Assembly: GCA_021827245.1 (NCBI GenBank)
Contig: JAKAWN010000034.1
Span: 1-27,818 of the forward strand
DNA from: Acidobacteriota bacterium
Lineage (GTDB): Bacteria > Acidobacteriota > Terriglobia > UBA7540
Reading direction: 5' to 3'
Length of the DNA stretch: 27,818 nucleotides
Shown here: one piece after another, positions 15,254 through 24,169 of the stretch
Layout of the letters: every line of letters starts with the position of its first letter
How positions within the stretch are numbered: position 1 is the stretch's first letter
Translations under genes and position numbers: made by a program
The notes under the pieces: generated by a model
Seen by the model: the letters and a program-made list of their open reading frames with translations, nothing else
The model's database searches: none
What the model was told of the DNA's origin: nothing

Positions 15254-15650
15254 ATCATCCAGCCACTTGTACGCGTCGCGGTGAAGATTTGCTCTTAGAC
15301 ATGGATTGGGGATTTGGGTGCTATGAGGAGGGTGTAATAGCAGTCGGGGTTAAGGGGTTGCACCGAAGGGGTCAGCGGCGAGAAGAGATCAGGTTACGGC
15401 GAGGGGCGCAACCGAGCCCGTAATGCTGGATACAGACTATGGAGGTCTACTTCGAGAGATGGGCTGAAGGGCGAAGTGGAAGAGGGCAACCTTAGCTAAG
15501 CCAGGACAAAGGCGGGTGGTTATTTAGTTGCAGAGCCTCCTGTGATCGCAGAAAACCGACAGGCTTCTTGAAGTTGTCTGTTCTAGTCCAAGCGCATTCC
15601 CGGAACTGACAGCGACGGAGCAACGAGCCGTACCAGGAGTGCAGAAACAC
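15254..15650. other. Gene-poor stretch
   Basis: No convincing gene, RNA gene or clear repeat is seen. The sequence is purine-rich on the plus strand around 15340-15500. It lies between the integrase/hypothetical remnants and the FecR-like gene and may be junk from the decayed element. Confidence 0.5.
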
Positions 15651-16346
15651 TCAGGGGATAGGGGCAACTGGCGAAACAACGGAAGGAGTTTTGGTTGCCT
15701 CATATATTGCAAAGGCCGTGCCGCCGGCTTCAGCGCCAATCCCCAGGAAAAGAAGAGCCGACGGGCTGACATGGATTATGCGCTTGATGTGTCGTCGGCC
15801 CTGGGGCATGGGGGCTGGCGCGCCAGCGGCAGGCGCTGCGATCGTAATCGTCTTCCCCTTGGTTACTTCTTGGGTGGTTCCGGACTTTTCGACCTGCAGG
15901 GTGCCGTCCTTGGCCGTCACCATCAACAACCCGTCCGCCATGGCGACTTCACCGAGCGTCCGGTAGCCTTTCGCCGGCGCCACGGTTACATCGCCGACCT
16001 TGACCCTGAACCCCGAGCCTTGCTGCGAATGGTAGAGCGAAACGTTTCCACGGGCCAGCGAGACCGTCACCCCATCTGCCTGCCTTAAGAAGGACGCCTC
16101 CGTTCCACGCCCCAGGATCATGCGATTACCTTGATCCAATGCTACAATGGCGAGACCATCGTTGACCTGCAAGCTATCGCCGCTCAACATCGTCGTGTGG
16201 GAGAGCGGCGCCTGACCATCCAAAGTCGCATTCCTGCTTGCCACAAGTGAGCCGATAGGGTTGGGAGCCGCATTCGCCGTTGCTGCGGCCACTAACATCA
16301 CCCCGACTACCGCGATCACAGAACTAAGCCCCATTCTTCTGGTCAT
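15651..16346 (-). CDS. Secreted FecR-domain protein
   Basis: This 231-aa protein starts with a clear signal peptide (MTRRMGLSSVIAVVGVMLVA, cleavage likely after the ANA near residue 26). Residues about 38-120 form a FecR-type beta domain (MLSGDSLQVNDGLAIVALDQ, then MILGRGTEASFL), and the next stretch VTVAPAKGYRTLGEVAMADG continues it. A second hydrophobic segment near residues 193-212 (SALLFLGIGAEAGGTAFAIY) may anchor the C-terminus. FecR domains are periplasmic sensors or structural domains, and free-standing secreted ones are common in Acidobacteriota. It has a good RBS (GGAGGT five bases before the ATG) and its own promoter. It is not a classical FecR anti-sigma factor, since no sigma-factor gene adjoins. 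Confidence 0.8.
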   Translation of the reverse strand: MTRRMGLSSVIAVVGVMLVAAATANAAPNPIGSLVASRNATLDGQAPLSHTTMLSGDSLQVNDGLAIVALDQGNRMILGRGTEASFLRQADGVTVSLARGNVSLYHSQQGSGFRVKVGDVTVAPAKGYRTLGEVAMADGLLMVTAKDGTLQVEKSGTTQEVTKGKTITIAAPAAGAPAPMPQGRRHIKRIIHVSPSALLFLGIGAEAGGTAFAIYEATKTPSVVSPVAPIP

Positions 16347-16368
16347 AATCGACCTCCGTCACTGCTTG

Positions 16369-16398
16369 GTTATATCAATTTCCCAATATCGTTGTCAA
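16369..16398 (-). promoter_or_regulatory. Sigma-70 promoter of the FecR-like gene
   Basis: On the minus strand TTGACA (16398-16393) and TATAAC (16374-16369) are separated by 18 bases and lie about 25-50 bases upstream of the ATG at 16346. Both boxes are near consensus and the spacer is AT-rich. Confidence 0.7.
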
Positions 16399-16455
16399 GT
16401 TGTTATTGATCTTCGCATAATAGAGTGACACGAGATTTTTTTACGGCTTTCGGAC

Positions 16456-17031
16456 TCATTCCAGCCACAGGTCATGAGGGTTTTCCACCGCTGCATAGGG
16501 CAGCCTTCGTCCGTCAATTTTTTCTTTGATGCTTGGCCAGTCCATGCGTCTCCAGCGCCGCACCATTGCCTCCTCGCCCTCTTTCACCCCGCTCATTGGC
16601 GCCTGGCAGCTCCAGTTCATTCGTCCCAGCACCCGGCCCACATGGCCGGGGTGGTACTGTACCTGGAAAAGCTTTTGAATCAACTCCGCCACCCGCTGGG
16701 TGGTCCAGCGTTCTGTGCTGTACCCCCAGGCCTTCGGCCCCCTGATCAGCGCTTCTTCCAGACGCCCCAGGTCGTCAGGATTCAGCTTGGGCCTGCGCCC
16801 GGCCCGTTGCGCTTGCTTCATTCCCGCCAGCCCCTCCCGTTCCAGGATCTTCCGCCAGCGTCCCACTGACTGGCGATGGACACCGACGCGCCGGGCGACC
16901 TCAGCGGGATGGAGCCCTTGTTCGAGCAACTGAACCGCTCGCATGCGCCGCCGCTCCAATGCGGAAAAATCCCGCTTGCCCACAACTCCGCCTTTCATGG
17001 GTGGAACCAAAGCCAAGAGCCGCGTTTTCAT
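16456..17031 (-). pseudogene. Truncated IS630-family transposase (N-terminal part)
   Basis: IS630/Tc1-type transposases have an N-terminal HTH part and a DDE catalytic half. Here only the first part remains: HPAEVARRVGVHRQSVGRWR at residues 41-60 is the HTH, followed by the linker AWGYSTERWTTQRVAELIQK and the second HTH YHPGHVGRVLGRMNWSCQ near 126-143. After WPSIKE at about residue 170 the sequence stops resembling the family and the catalytic DDE part is missing. The start ATG at 17031 overlaps the TGA of the sugar-transferase fusion gene. Terminal inverted repeats could not be located by eye. The IS likely inserted into or beside the glycan gene and then lost its 3' half. Confidence 0.75.
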
Positions 17032-18593
17032 CTCAAGACTGGCCCTGCAGGCTGATTTCCGGATAGTTCGGTACCCAGCCGCCACAAAGCAGTTTCGTCA
17101 GGTTTCGCACTGCCGGTTTCATCCCGGAATATACTGTCCAGAGTGGGCATGACATGACACCTGACGTTCAGGTCCAAACACCGGCGTCGAAGTTTCTGGA
17201 GCTTGCCTGATTCGAGCGAGCCGGCACAAATGACCAGATCGGTCACCCGGTGGCGGGCGCAAAGGATTTCCAGCTCTTCAGAATTGCCCATTACCCGGCA
17301 TCTCGCTATGATCCGGTTGCGCTTTGACGGGTTGTCGTCGAGAAAGCCCACCGTCTCGATTTGCGGGTACCGGCGCATATCGCTGGCCGCGCTCAGACCC
17401 GTAAGCCCGGCACCCAGAATCATGACCCGCCTGCGGCGCGTTTCGGGAAGGGGCTGATAGTGGTGGTGCAAAACGTAAAGCGTTCGGCGCAGGCTGCGCA
17501 GCCCAAGTCCGGCACTCAGGGAAATCAGATATTCAAGCGCAATGACGCTGAGAGGAATCTCAAGAAGAGTCACCTGATGAGGCAGAGTTGGCAAACCCAG
17601 GCGCAGCAGCAACAAAGTGGCTGTCGTCGGCGCCAGTGCCATAGCAAAAACCAAAGCATCTGCCAGGTTGATGTAACGCCACATCATGTCATAAGTACCC
17701 AGAAGCTTGTTCGTGCCCGTCCGCAACACAGGTAGGGCCAGGATGAGAAGAAGCATCTGACGGCGGTTGAGAGCATTGAACCTTCCGTCAAACCGAAGCT
17801 GATAGGCCAGCAGGACAGCGCCGGCAAAGATCGCAAGATCCAGAACCACTTGGCCGATCCGGCTGTAAGGACAAATCTCACGGCCGAAGACTTTGACCGT
17901 GTTCGCCAGTGACTGCCCGGGGACAAAGACGAGCAGGAAGGTCAGAAATATGAGACGCAGATCGAGCGACAGGCTCAGGTTTTCCGCGTACTCGCGGTCG
18001 AGCAGAAGTTTCTGGGGAATGAGGCTTGTGCGGTGAACGCGTTGGGGATCGGGGTGCCGGGCACAGTAATCCGCCTCAGTGCGGTGGTGGACCGAGGCAT
18101 ATGAGGTCAATCCCGGCCGAACACTTTGGACCACCTGCTCCCGGGGATCATCGGGATCGACTTCGCTAGGCACCCGGGGCCGTGGCCCCACAATGCTCAT
18201 CTCGCCACGCAGCACGTTGAACAGTTGCGGCAGTTCGTCCAGCTTGGTCCGCCTGAGAAAGGCTCCCACAGGCGTAACGCGCGGGTCACCCTCCTTGACT
18301 ACCGCCGCCCCAATAATGTCTGCTCCGTTTACCATTGTGCGGAACTTGATAACCTTGAAAAACCGCCCGGACTGTCCCACTCGAAGCTGCCGGAAAAACA
18401 CTGGGCTCCCGGAAGTCAAGCGCACCAGCAACGAGCAGATAAGCAGGACGGGCGCAGTTACTAACAGGCCCACTGCCGACGCGATTAGGTCAAATACTCT
18501 CTTGCCCCAGCGCCTGTAGCTTGAGGCGTCTTTGATTTCAGAGACTATTTCCGATCTGGAGGGACTTTCAATTCCGGTTGTGGTGGTTGCCAT
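17028..18593 (-). CDS. Sugar-phosphate transferase fused to CapD-like membrane/Rossmann region, 3' end at IS630
   Basis: The first half is a bacterial sugar transferase (WcaJ/PglC superfamily), which loads a sugar-1-phosphate onto undecaprenyl phosphate at the inner membrane. It has a membrane segment at about residues 38-58, KFRTM at 83-87 and the signature KLDELPQLFNVLRGEMSIVG at 117-136. The second half resembles the N-terminal part of CapD/FlaA1 proteins: membrane segments at about 252-263, 280-290, 318-332 and 345-362, then a Rossmann motif GAGLTGLSA at 394-402 and FLDDNPSK at 417-424. The usual order is the reverse. No SDR domain follows, and the protein ends near IS630 sequence, so it may be truncated. 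I chose ATG at 18593 over TTG at 18626; neither has a clear RBS. It begins the distal part of the cluster. Confidence 0.8.
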   Translation of the reverse strand: MATTTTGIESPSRSEIVSEIKDASSYRRWGKRVFDLIASAVGLLVTAPVLLICSLLVRLTSGSPVFFRQLRVGQSGRFFKVIKFRTMVNGADIIGAAVVKEGDPRVTPVGAFLRRTKLDELPQLFNVLRGEMSIVGPRPRVPSEVDPDDPREQVVQSVRPGLTSYASVHHRTEADYCARHPDPQRVHRTSLIPQKLLLDREYAENLSLSLDLRLIFLTFLLVFVPGQSLANTVKVFGREICPYSRIGQVVLDLAIFAGAVLLAYQLRFDGRFNALNRRQMLLLILALPVLRTGTNKLLGTYDMMWRYINLADALVFAMALAPTTATLLLLRLGLPTLPHQVTLLEIPLSVIALEYLISLSAGLGLRSLRRTLYVLHHHYQPLPETRRRRVMILGAGLTGLSAASDMRRYPQIETVGFLDDNPSKRNRIIARCRVMGNSEELEILCARHRVTDLVICAGSLESGKLQKLRRRCLDLNVRCHVMPTLDSIFRDETGSAKPDETALWRLGTELSGNQPAGPVLR

Positions 18594-18607
18594 AGTGGGC
18601 TGTATTG

Positions 18608-18626
18608 TTGGGACTACTGGTCCCAA
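18608..18626. repeat. 7-bp palindrome at the fusion-gene start
   Basis: TTGGGAC and GTCCCAA pair perfectly around TACTG. It lies 15 bases upstream of the chosen ATG and covers the alternative TTG. It could be an operator or a hairpin in the leader. Confidence 0.35.
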
Positions 18627-19147
18627 GCTTCTACTGGGTGAGAGAGAAGAATCGGGCGGATCTGTCGTCCAGCAACGCGGGGATGCGAACGTGGGTGCTC
18701 CTCTTTGTGCGATTCAGCTCTTGTAGCAGCGTTGGAAACATCCTTCAAAAATCCCGCGTCATGTTTTCTTCACTTTTTTGACGGCGCCCTTATGCGCGCC
18801 TCGCCCGCCCGGATCTCTTCCGTTTCAGCGTATGGCTGCGAAGCAGTCGGGCCAGTTGAAGCAATTCATGCACAGAAACACAATCGAAAACGTGCGTGTT
18901 ATTCAGGGAAAACTCAATGTTTTTCAAGATCATTCTTTGCAGAGTTGTCGAGAATCAACCGATTGTCATTCCCTCCTGAAAGACAATCCGCTGGTTGGAT
19001 CGCCGTTTGTCGCTTATCTCCATACATCAAACTGTCAGACGCCTCTTGATTGGCGAACTATTGTTCATCTTATTCGTGTATAGGAAGAAGCCCGGCGCTA
19101 GAATTTGCCGCGGAGGATGTTGACCTGCAATTCAGTAGGGTCAGGTC
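18627..19147. other. Long gene-poor leader between beta-helix pseudogene and sugar-transferase fusion gene
   Basis: No convincing gene is found on either strand. Open frames here (for example plus-strand near 18778-19083) lack an RBS and protein-like composition. The region is more AT-rich than its surroundings. It could be an untranslated leader or the place where an independent promoter for the fusion gene lies; I see no clear -35/-10 pair. Confidence 0.5.
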
Positions 19148-20410
19148 TTATCGGGGCGTCCATTTTCCAGCCTCGCAAAAGTAATCACTACTGTGATGAC
19201 CACCGTCAGTTCGCATATAAATACTGCCTCCAACGCAAGGCTCACTCGGAATCCCGCGGCCGAAACTTATGGTTGGCCCGGAGTGTCCGAGAGTGATTTT
19301 CCCCCAGAAAACATCAAGGGAGTGATTCAGCGAGCTCGAGATGCCCGTAACCGCGCCAGCGCCGGGGAAGAAAAGCACCGTAGCGGAGGGGCTGCTATTA
19401 TAAATTGTTCGGCTGTCGTCGAACTTGATGGATTGCCCCCAGCGGCATCGACCCTGATGGTTGCCTGGGCATTTGAAAGCAGAGTCGAGAATTTGCAATT
19501 TGTTAGATTGAAGGCCCCTAAGGTCCCAGTGCTGACGCCAAATTGAATGATTGTCCCCGGAGAAGAGCCACGATAGAGGGCTCGAACATTGTCCAAGTTG
19601 ACAACGTTTTGAGATTTCCCGTCCTCGACAACCAGGAGTTTTCCAGTGGATTCCCAATCTAAATCCCTAACATAGACCTTGCTTCCGGTCTGCCCAATTC
19701 GAATGGCTACCCCGGGCGCGCTTATCTCGCTGTCGTTCATCGACAACCAACCAGCCCTGATGTTGACGCTATTCGATACACCTGCACCCGAATAGAGCCC
19801 GTAAACCCAAGTGAATGACTGCGCTCCATCTTGGTAAAGCATCGTCCGCGTGCGATAGACGACCACATGATCAATCTCGTTCTCTGAAACATTGGCGACT
19901 GCCTTCACTCCAATCTGGAAAGCGTAACCGGGGGTTCCCAGGAAGCCTGCGATTTTGCAATCTTCGATACGATTGTGCGCGGTAGACCCTGCAGAGCTTT
20001 GGAGGTTAAAGGCAATGCCAGCAGTCGATTCCCCGTTAAGGTACAGCCCTGAAATGACGTTATAGTAGGACCCGTCGAAGAGGAACATCGTTCCGTTCGC
20101 AGGCCCCTTCCAGTCCAGTTCACTCGGCCCGGATGATCCCATTCCGATAATGCGACATCCATTGCGTCCTGACAGGTTGATCTCCGAGGAAACACTCAAA
20201 ATTCCAATCGGCACAATGACCGTTCCGCAAGCAGGCTTTGCACCAAAACTGTTGATGGCTTCCTGGATGCCCCCGGTAGTGGATCCCTGCTTGAACGAGC
20301 TGGCAAATCGAATACCTTCGAAAGATCCTCCGTTTGAGGGGACCGTCCCTTGGGCAGGTTGTAGCGGAAGCAATCATCCCCATAAGAATTAGAATCGGCA
20401 TATATTGCAT
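19148..20410 (-). pseudogene. Right-handed beta-helix (pectate lyase-like) protein, broken by two frameshifts
   Basis: The start at 20410 encodes MQYMPILILMGMIASA, a signal-peptide-like segment. The frame then shifts near 20373 into a long frame with beta-helix repeats (GSYYNVISGLYLNGESTAGI, ENEIDHVVVYRTR, NVVNLDNVRALYRGSSPGTI) to about 19380, and shifts again to a third frame that gives SIYMRTDGGHHSSDYFCEAG at the end. The same cysteine-containing C-terminal tail is found in the beta-helix protein at 27118-27818, which proves that the third frame is real coding sequence. Beta-helix proteins in glycan clusters cleave or bind polysaccharide outside the cell. The breaks may be true mutations or sequencing/assembly errors in the window. 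Confidence 0.75.
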
Positions 20411-20488
20411 GGCTTTTTCGAAACGTGAACACTCAATCGCTGCAAGCGAAAGAGGTCTCTACGCAGGCAGAGAGGAATACTGCTCATC

Positions 20489-20753
20489 TCACGGAAGCTG
20501 GTTCAAACCGCGCAGTGCGTAAAGCTTGATCGCCAGTCCTGAGCGGCACCTTGGGATGGCCCGGTTGTATTTTGATGGGTCGTCGAGGAATTCCACTATC
20601 ATGATGTGTGGGTAAGCTCGTGCAACGGGGAAGGATTGAGACTGGGTCGTCGCCTGGCAGAACCGATCCGCAAATCTGGTCAATCGTCTCTTGCGGACCA
20701 GCCCGCCAAATGAGGAGCTTACGTTCCAGTATTCTTTCCACTGATACCTTCAT
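20489..20753 (-). pseudogene. Degraded fragment of CapD-like/sugar-transferase Rossmann domain
   Basis: The ATG at 20753 overlaps the stop of the GT4 gene as ATGA and starts MKVSVERILERKLLIWRAG, which recalls the Rossmann entry RRVMILGAG of the fusion gene. After a frame change the reverse strand reads AYPHIMIVEFLDDPSKYNRA then IPRCR, clearly related to QIETVGFLDDNPSKRNRIIARCR in the fusion gene. The rest of the expected protein is missing, so it is a short decayed relic. The coupling overlap suggests a former in-operon partner gene. Confidence 0.65.
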
Positions 20754-22048
20754 TTCTCCAAGGCATCTTCGTAAACAGCCTCCGCACCTGGCCGGTCCTG
20801 CAGTGACGCCTGGACAACGATTGACTGGATTTCAGTTGGCACTGTGATCGATGCCATGAACCTTGGTATAAGCAAATCAGCTGAAAACTCAAGTGCCAGG
20901 TAGGTTTCTTCTTCGAACCTTTGCGCGACCGCCCGGGAGCACTGCTGGATACAGTTCTCAACTCCCTCCGCATTCCCATGGCAGAACGCATGGGCCCATC
21001 GGCCAACTGCGCCGGCGGGCAACATCTCCGTAATGTGGCTCTGGGCCGGCCCGATGTATATGAAAGGTGCTCCCAGTCTGAGAATGTTATAGATCTTGCA
21101 GGGATGAACGATCCCCACAAAGGGATCTCCGACTACCACGACATGCAGGTCGGCCGCTGAAAGCGACGCGCCCAGTTTCTCGATCGGCTGGTAGGGAAGG
21201 CAAAGCACGTTCTTGAGGTTTTTCTCCCGGACAAATCTCTTCACCTTGGCCAGTTCGCTCCCGCCGCCCACAAAAGAAAACACAATCGAAGATCCGTCCG
21301 GATTTTCCTGCTGAATTTGTTCCGCTGCCTCCAGAAGCGTATCCAGGGGATGGCAGGGGCTGTGGTTGCCCGAATACATCACCACAAACTTGCCCTCCAG
21401 CCCGTGTTCGCGCCGGAATTCCTCTCTGCCCACGGGATCGTACCGTACCGCGTCATCGTGAGACCACGGTGGCAACACCAGTATCTTGCTGGTCTCAATT
21501 CCCTTGGCCGCAATCCGCTCCTGCATAAAATGGTCCAACACGACGATTCGTTCAGCTTCCCTAAAAGAAAATCTCAGCAGCCTTTCGAGGAAGCGGTGCG
21601 TCACTCCTCCAGCCGCCAGCCAGCCAGCCGCCACGGCTTCGTCAGGATTCAGGTCCATCATCCAGGCGTACAGCTTGCCCCCTTTAACCCGGGTAAAGAG
21701 TGCTCCAAAGAATGAAAACAGGGGAGGAGTGGTCATGGCGATCACGGCATCCTGGGACCGCAACCACAGCAGTTGCCACCCACACGCGACCAGAAAGCTG
21801 GCAAAGTGCGCCGCTCGCTGCCACCGAGCCGTTTTCCCCAGCCGCAGGCTTCCAACCCTGAGAATACGAATACCTTTCCAAGTCTCGTTCCGTGGGAATT
21901 TTTTCTCATGATCACTGTAGCCTTGCTGGCCTGCCACTACCGTGACTTCGTGCCCTTCCTGAGCGAGAGCCACCGCCAAATCAGTGCTGTGCTGCGCCGT
22001 AGATGCCACATCAGGATAGAAATACTCGTTGAGGATTAAGATTCGCAT
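20750..22048 (-). CDS. GT4-family glycosyltransferase (WbuB-like)
   Basis: This 432-aa protein begins MRILILNEYFYPDVASTAQH and has the N-terminal Rossmann fold with GHEVTVVAG near residues 32-40 that is typical of GT-B acceptors. The C-terminal half has YSGNHSPCHPLDTLLEAAE near 223-241, VGGGSELAKVKRFV, ADLHVVVVGDPFVG and the nucleotide-sugar region KIYNILRLGAPFIYIG near 335-350. In this family the last step binds the donor sugar; the acidic residue of the usual E-x7-E is not obvious here, as in other WbuB-like enzymes. It transfers one sugar to a growing lipid-linked glycan on the inner membrane. It lies downstream of the carbamoyltransferase, separated by a 330-base gap with a palindrome pair. 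Confidence 0.88.
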   Translation of the reverse strand: MRILILNEYFYPDVASTAQHSTDLAVALAQEGHEVTVVAGQQGYSDHEKKFPRNETWKGIRILRVGSLRLGKTARWQRAAHFASFLVACGWQLLWLRSQDAVIAMTTPPLFSFFGALFTRVKGGKLYAWMMDLNPDEAVAAGWLAAGGVTHRFLERLLRFSFREAERIVVLDHFMQERIAAKGIETSKILVLPPWSHDDAVRYDPVGREEFRREHGLEGKFVVMYSGNHSPCHPLDTLLEAAEQIQQENPDGSSIVFSFVGGGSELAKVKRFVREKNLKNVLCLPYQPIEKLGASLSAADLHVVVVGDPFVGIVHPCKIYNILRLGAPFIYIGPAQSHITEMLPAGAVGRWAHAFCHGNAEGVENCIQQCSRAVAQRFEEETYLALEFSADLLIPRFMASITVPTEIQSIVVQASLQDRPGAEAVYEDALEK

Positions 22049-22226
22049 GCAATCCTTTCTCGTTGCGTCAGGATGCAGCCCGGCACTTGAGTGGTCAGAT
22101 TGGATAGAAACCGTGTTCGCCTTGGAGATCTTCTATAAAACCCGAAAGTCCTATGAACAAACGAGGCTGTAATCGCGCTAACTCCGCGAAGGCTTTTCGC
22201 AGGGCGGTGCCGCAACCAAAACGTGG

Positions 22227-22265
22227 CACGGCCATCCTGGCCGTGTCACGGGCGGGACGCCCGTG
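22227..22265. repeat. Twin palindromic repeat (CACGGCCA/CACGGGC hairpins)
   Basis: CACGGCCA-TCC-TGGCCGTG (22227-22245) is followed after one base by CACGGGC-GGGAC-GCCCGTG (22247-22265). The two hairpins resemble the dispersed palindromes seen repeatedly in some Acidobacteriota genomes. It sits between GT4 and carbamoyltransferase genes; 22049-22379 holds no gene. It could be a REP-type element or a terminator without a T-run. Confidence 0.6.
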
Positions 22266-22379
22266 CTACAAAATTTGTGCGGCGCGCAAACATTTCCAGG
22301 TTTAGTAGTACAGAGGCTAAAATGCGGCACCTGCAATATCGAGGGGGGTAACTCTCGCCTGCCGAGGGTGATTGTCAAA

Positions 22380-24155
22380 TCAGATTTTAGAACTGGCGGT
22401 TAACACTATTTCCCTGGGCCGGTTCTGCCGGTCTTTTTGGATGAGGTAATTGCCGATGACGAGCGCATCCATTTTTGTTCGCAGGAAGCAATCGAGCGCC
22501 TCGCTGGGCTGGCAGACAATGGGCTCATTTTCGTTGAAGGATGTGTTGAGGACTACCGGAACACCCGTCAGGTTGCCGAATTCCCGAATCAATTGCCAGT
22601 AGAGAGGGTTTGCCTCTCTTTCAACCGTCTGCAGCCGTCCGGTTCCGTCCACATGAGTCACCGCCGGGATTTCCTTGCGCTTATGATCGAGCACACTATA
22701 CACCTTTACCATGAAAGGTTCGGGATAAGTCTGATCGAAATAATCGCCGACGGACTCGCTTAAAACAGAGGGCGCAAAAGGACGAAATTTCTCCCGGTGC
22801 TTAATGCGAGCGTTGAGGATATCCTTCATTTCAGGTCGGCGGGGGTCAGCCAGTATACTTCGGTTGCCGAGGGCCCGGGGACCCCATTCCATTCCACCCT
22901 GAAACCAGCCTACTACCTTGCCGTCAGCAATCAGTCTCGCTGCGGCCCTGGCCATATCTTCCAGTTCGTAAGTTTCATACGACACATCAGCCTGCCGGAT
23001 GACGCTTTCAACTCCGCCGTTCGTGAAGCACGGTCCCGTGTAGGCGTGGTTCATGACAAAACAGCGCGGCTTCCCGAGGATCTGGTGATAAATGTAGTAC
23101 GCAACGCCCAGTGCGGTCCCGGCGTCGCTCGCCGCAGGCTGAATGAAGATCTCTTTGAAGGGAGTTTGAGTAATAACTTTCCCATTAAAGCTGCTGTTCA
23201 GGGCTACGCCACCCGCCATGCACAATGCATCGAGGCCTGTGACGCGGTGCAGGTTCCGTACGATGTGAAATTCTGCTTCCTCAAGCACCGCCTGCAACGA
23301 CGCCGCCATGTTGGCGTAGGTCGGCGTGATTTCAGCAGGCGGCTGGCGCGGAGGCCCAAAGCGGTCGATGAATTTCTGGGAATAGATTGTTCCAAGCGTT
23401 GGGGAACCCTCGTCCCAGGTCATATCCACGCCTTCCGCCCAGTGAACAAAATAGTCCAGGTCGAGCTCGAATCTCCCATGGGGACGAAGACGAACAATCT
23501 TGCTTAACTCGTCGAAATAGGTCGGCTGGCCATAGGGCGCCAGTCCTTGGACTTTCCCTTCGTCTCCAAACTTTGGAAATCCAAGCCATTGCGTGACCGC
23601 GGTGAAGAAGATGCCAAGAGAGTGCGGATAATTGACGGTGTCGAGCACTTCCATCCTGGTTCCCGAGCCGCGACCGGTCATGGTACTGACAAAATCGCCC
23701 ATCCCGTCTACTGAGAGAAGTGCAGCCTCCTTGAAGGGTGAAACAAAAAAAGCGCTGGCCATGTGGGCGCGATGATGTTCCACGTTGTGGAACTCGGCCC
23801 GCAGGGAGGCAGGGTCGAGGTTCAAGCTGCCGCAGAAGGCGTTCCTCACGTCCCGCACCGCCGCCATATTCCCAAGCCGATCCTTGATCAAATGCAGGCT
23901 CGGCCGGCGTCGCAAAGCATAAAGGACCTTCTTGTAAAGGTTGGCGCTCGGGTCGCGCGAGATTCCGATGTGGTCAAGGTCATGGGCGGTAATCCCCGCT
24001 TTTTCCAGGCAGCACTGGATGGCCTGGGAAGGAAATCCCGCCCAATACTTGAGACGCCGGAAACGTTCTTCCTCAACGGCGGCGATTAATTCGCCGTCTT
24101 TGATCAAACAGGCCGATGCACCCGCATGGTAGGCATTAATTCCTAAGATATACAT
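22380..24155 (-). CDS. Carbamoyltransferase (NodU/CmcH/TobZ family)
   Basis: Enzymes of this family use carbamoyl phosphate and ATP to add a carbamoyl group to a sugar hydroxyl. The 591-aa protein has the N-terminal GINAYHAGASACLIKDGELI (about residues 5-24) with the AVEEERF motif, the YrdC/Kae1-like metal site VEHHRAHMASAFF near 125-137 with SVDGMGD near 148-154, and the C-terminal domain with GGMEWGPRALGNRSILADPR near 419-438 and KHREKFRPFAPSVL. The final LNTSFNENEPIVCQPSEAL is also typical. It has a strong RBS (GGAGG eight bases before the ATG, overlapping the GT2 stop). The position between glycosyltransferases suggests that the glycan is carbamoylated, as in Nod-factor-like or antibiotic-like decoration. 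Confidence 0.92.
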   Translation of the reverse strand: MYILGINAYHAGASACLIKDGELIAAVEEERFRRLKYWAGFPSQAIQCCLEKAGITAHDLDHIGISRDPSANLYKKVLYALRRRPSLHLIKDRLGNMAAVRDVRNAFCGSLNLDPASLRAEFHNVEHHRAHMASAFFVSPFKEAALLSVDGMGDFVSTMTGRGSGTRMEVLDTVNYPHSLGIFFTAVTQWLGFPKFGDEGKVQGLAPYGQPTYFDELSKIVRLRPHGRFELDLDYFVHWAEGVDMTWDEGSPTLGTIYSQKFIDRFGPPRQPPAEITPTYANMAASLQAVLEEAEFHIVRNLHRVTGLDALCMAGGVALNSSFNGKVITQTPFKEIFIQPAASDAGTALGVAYYIYHQILGKPRCFVMNHAYTGPCFTNGGVESVIRQADVSYETYELEDMARAAARLIADGKVVGWFQGGMEWGPRALGNRSILADPRRPEMKDILNARIKHREKFRPFAPSVLSESVGDYFDQTYPEPFMVKVYSVLDHKRKEIPAVTHVDGTGRLQTVEREANPLYWQLIREFGNLTGVPVVLNTSFNENEPIVCQPSEALDCFLRTKMDALVIGNYLIQKDRQNRPREIVLTASSKI

Positions 24156-24169
24156 GGGATTTGTCCTCC

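Noticed and set aside
15300..15520. Group II intron or structured RNA remnant in the purine-rich stretch
   Set aside because: I could not identify a GUGYG start, domain V or any consistent stem set.
22797..23507. Plus-strand 236-codon frame
   Set aside because: Antisense to the carbamoyltransferase gene and without protein-like motifs.
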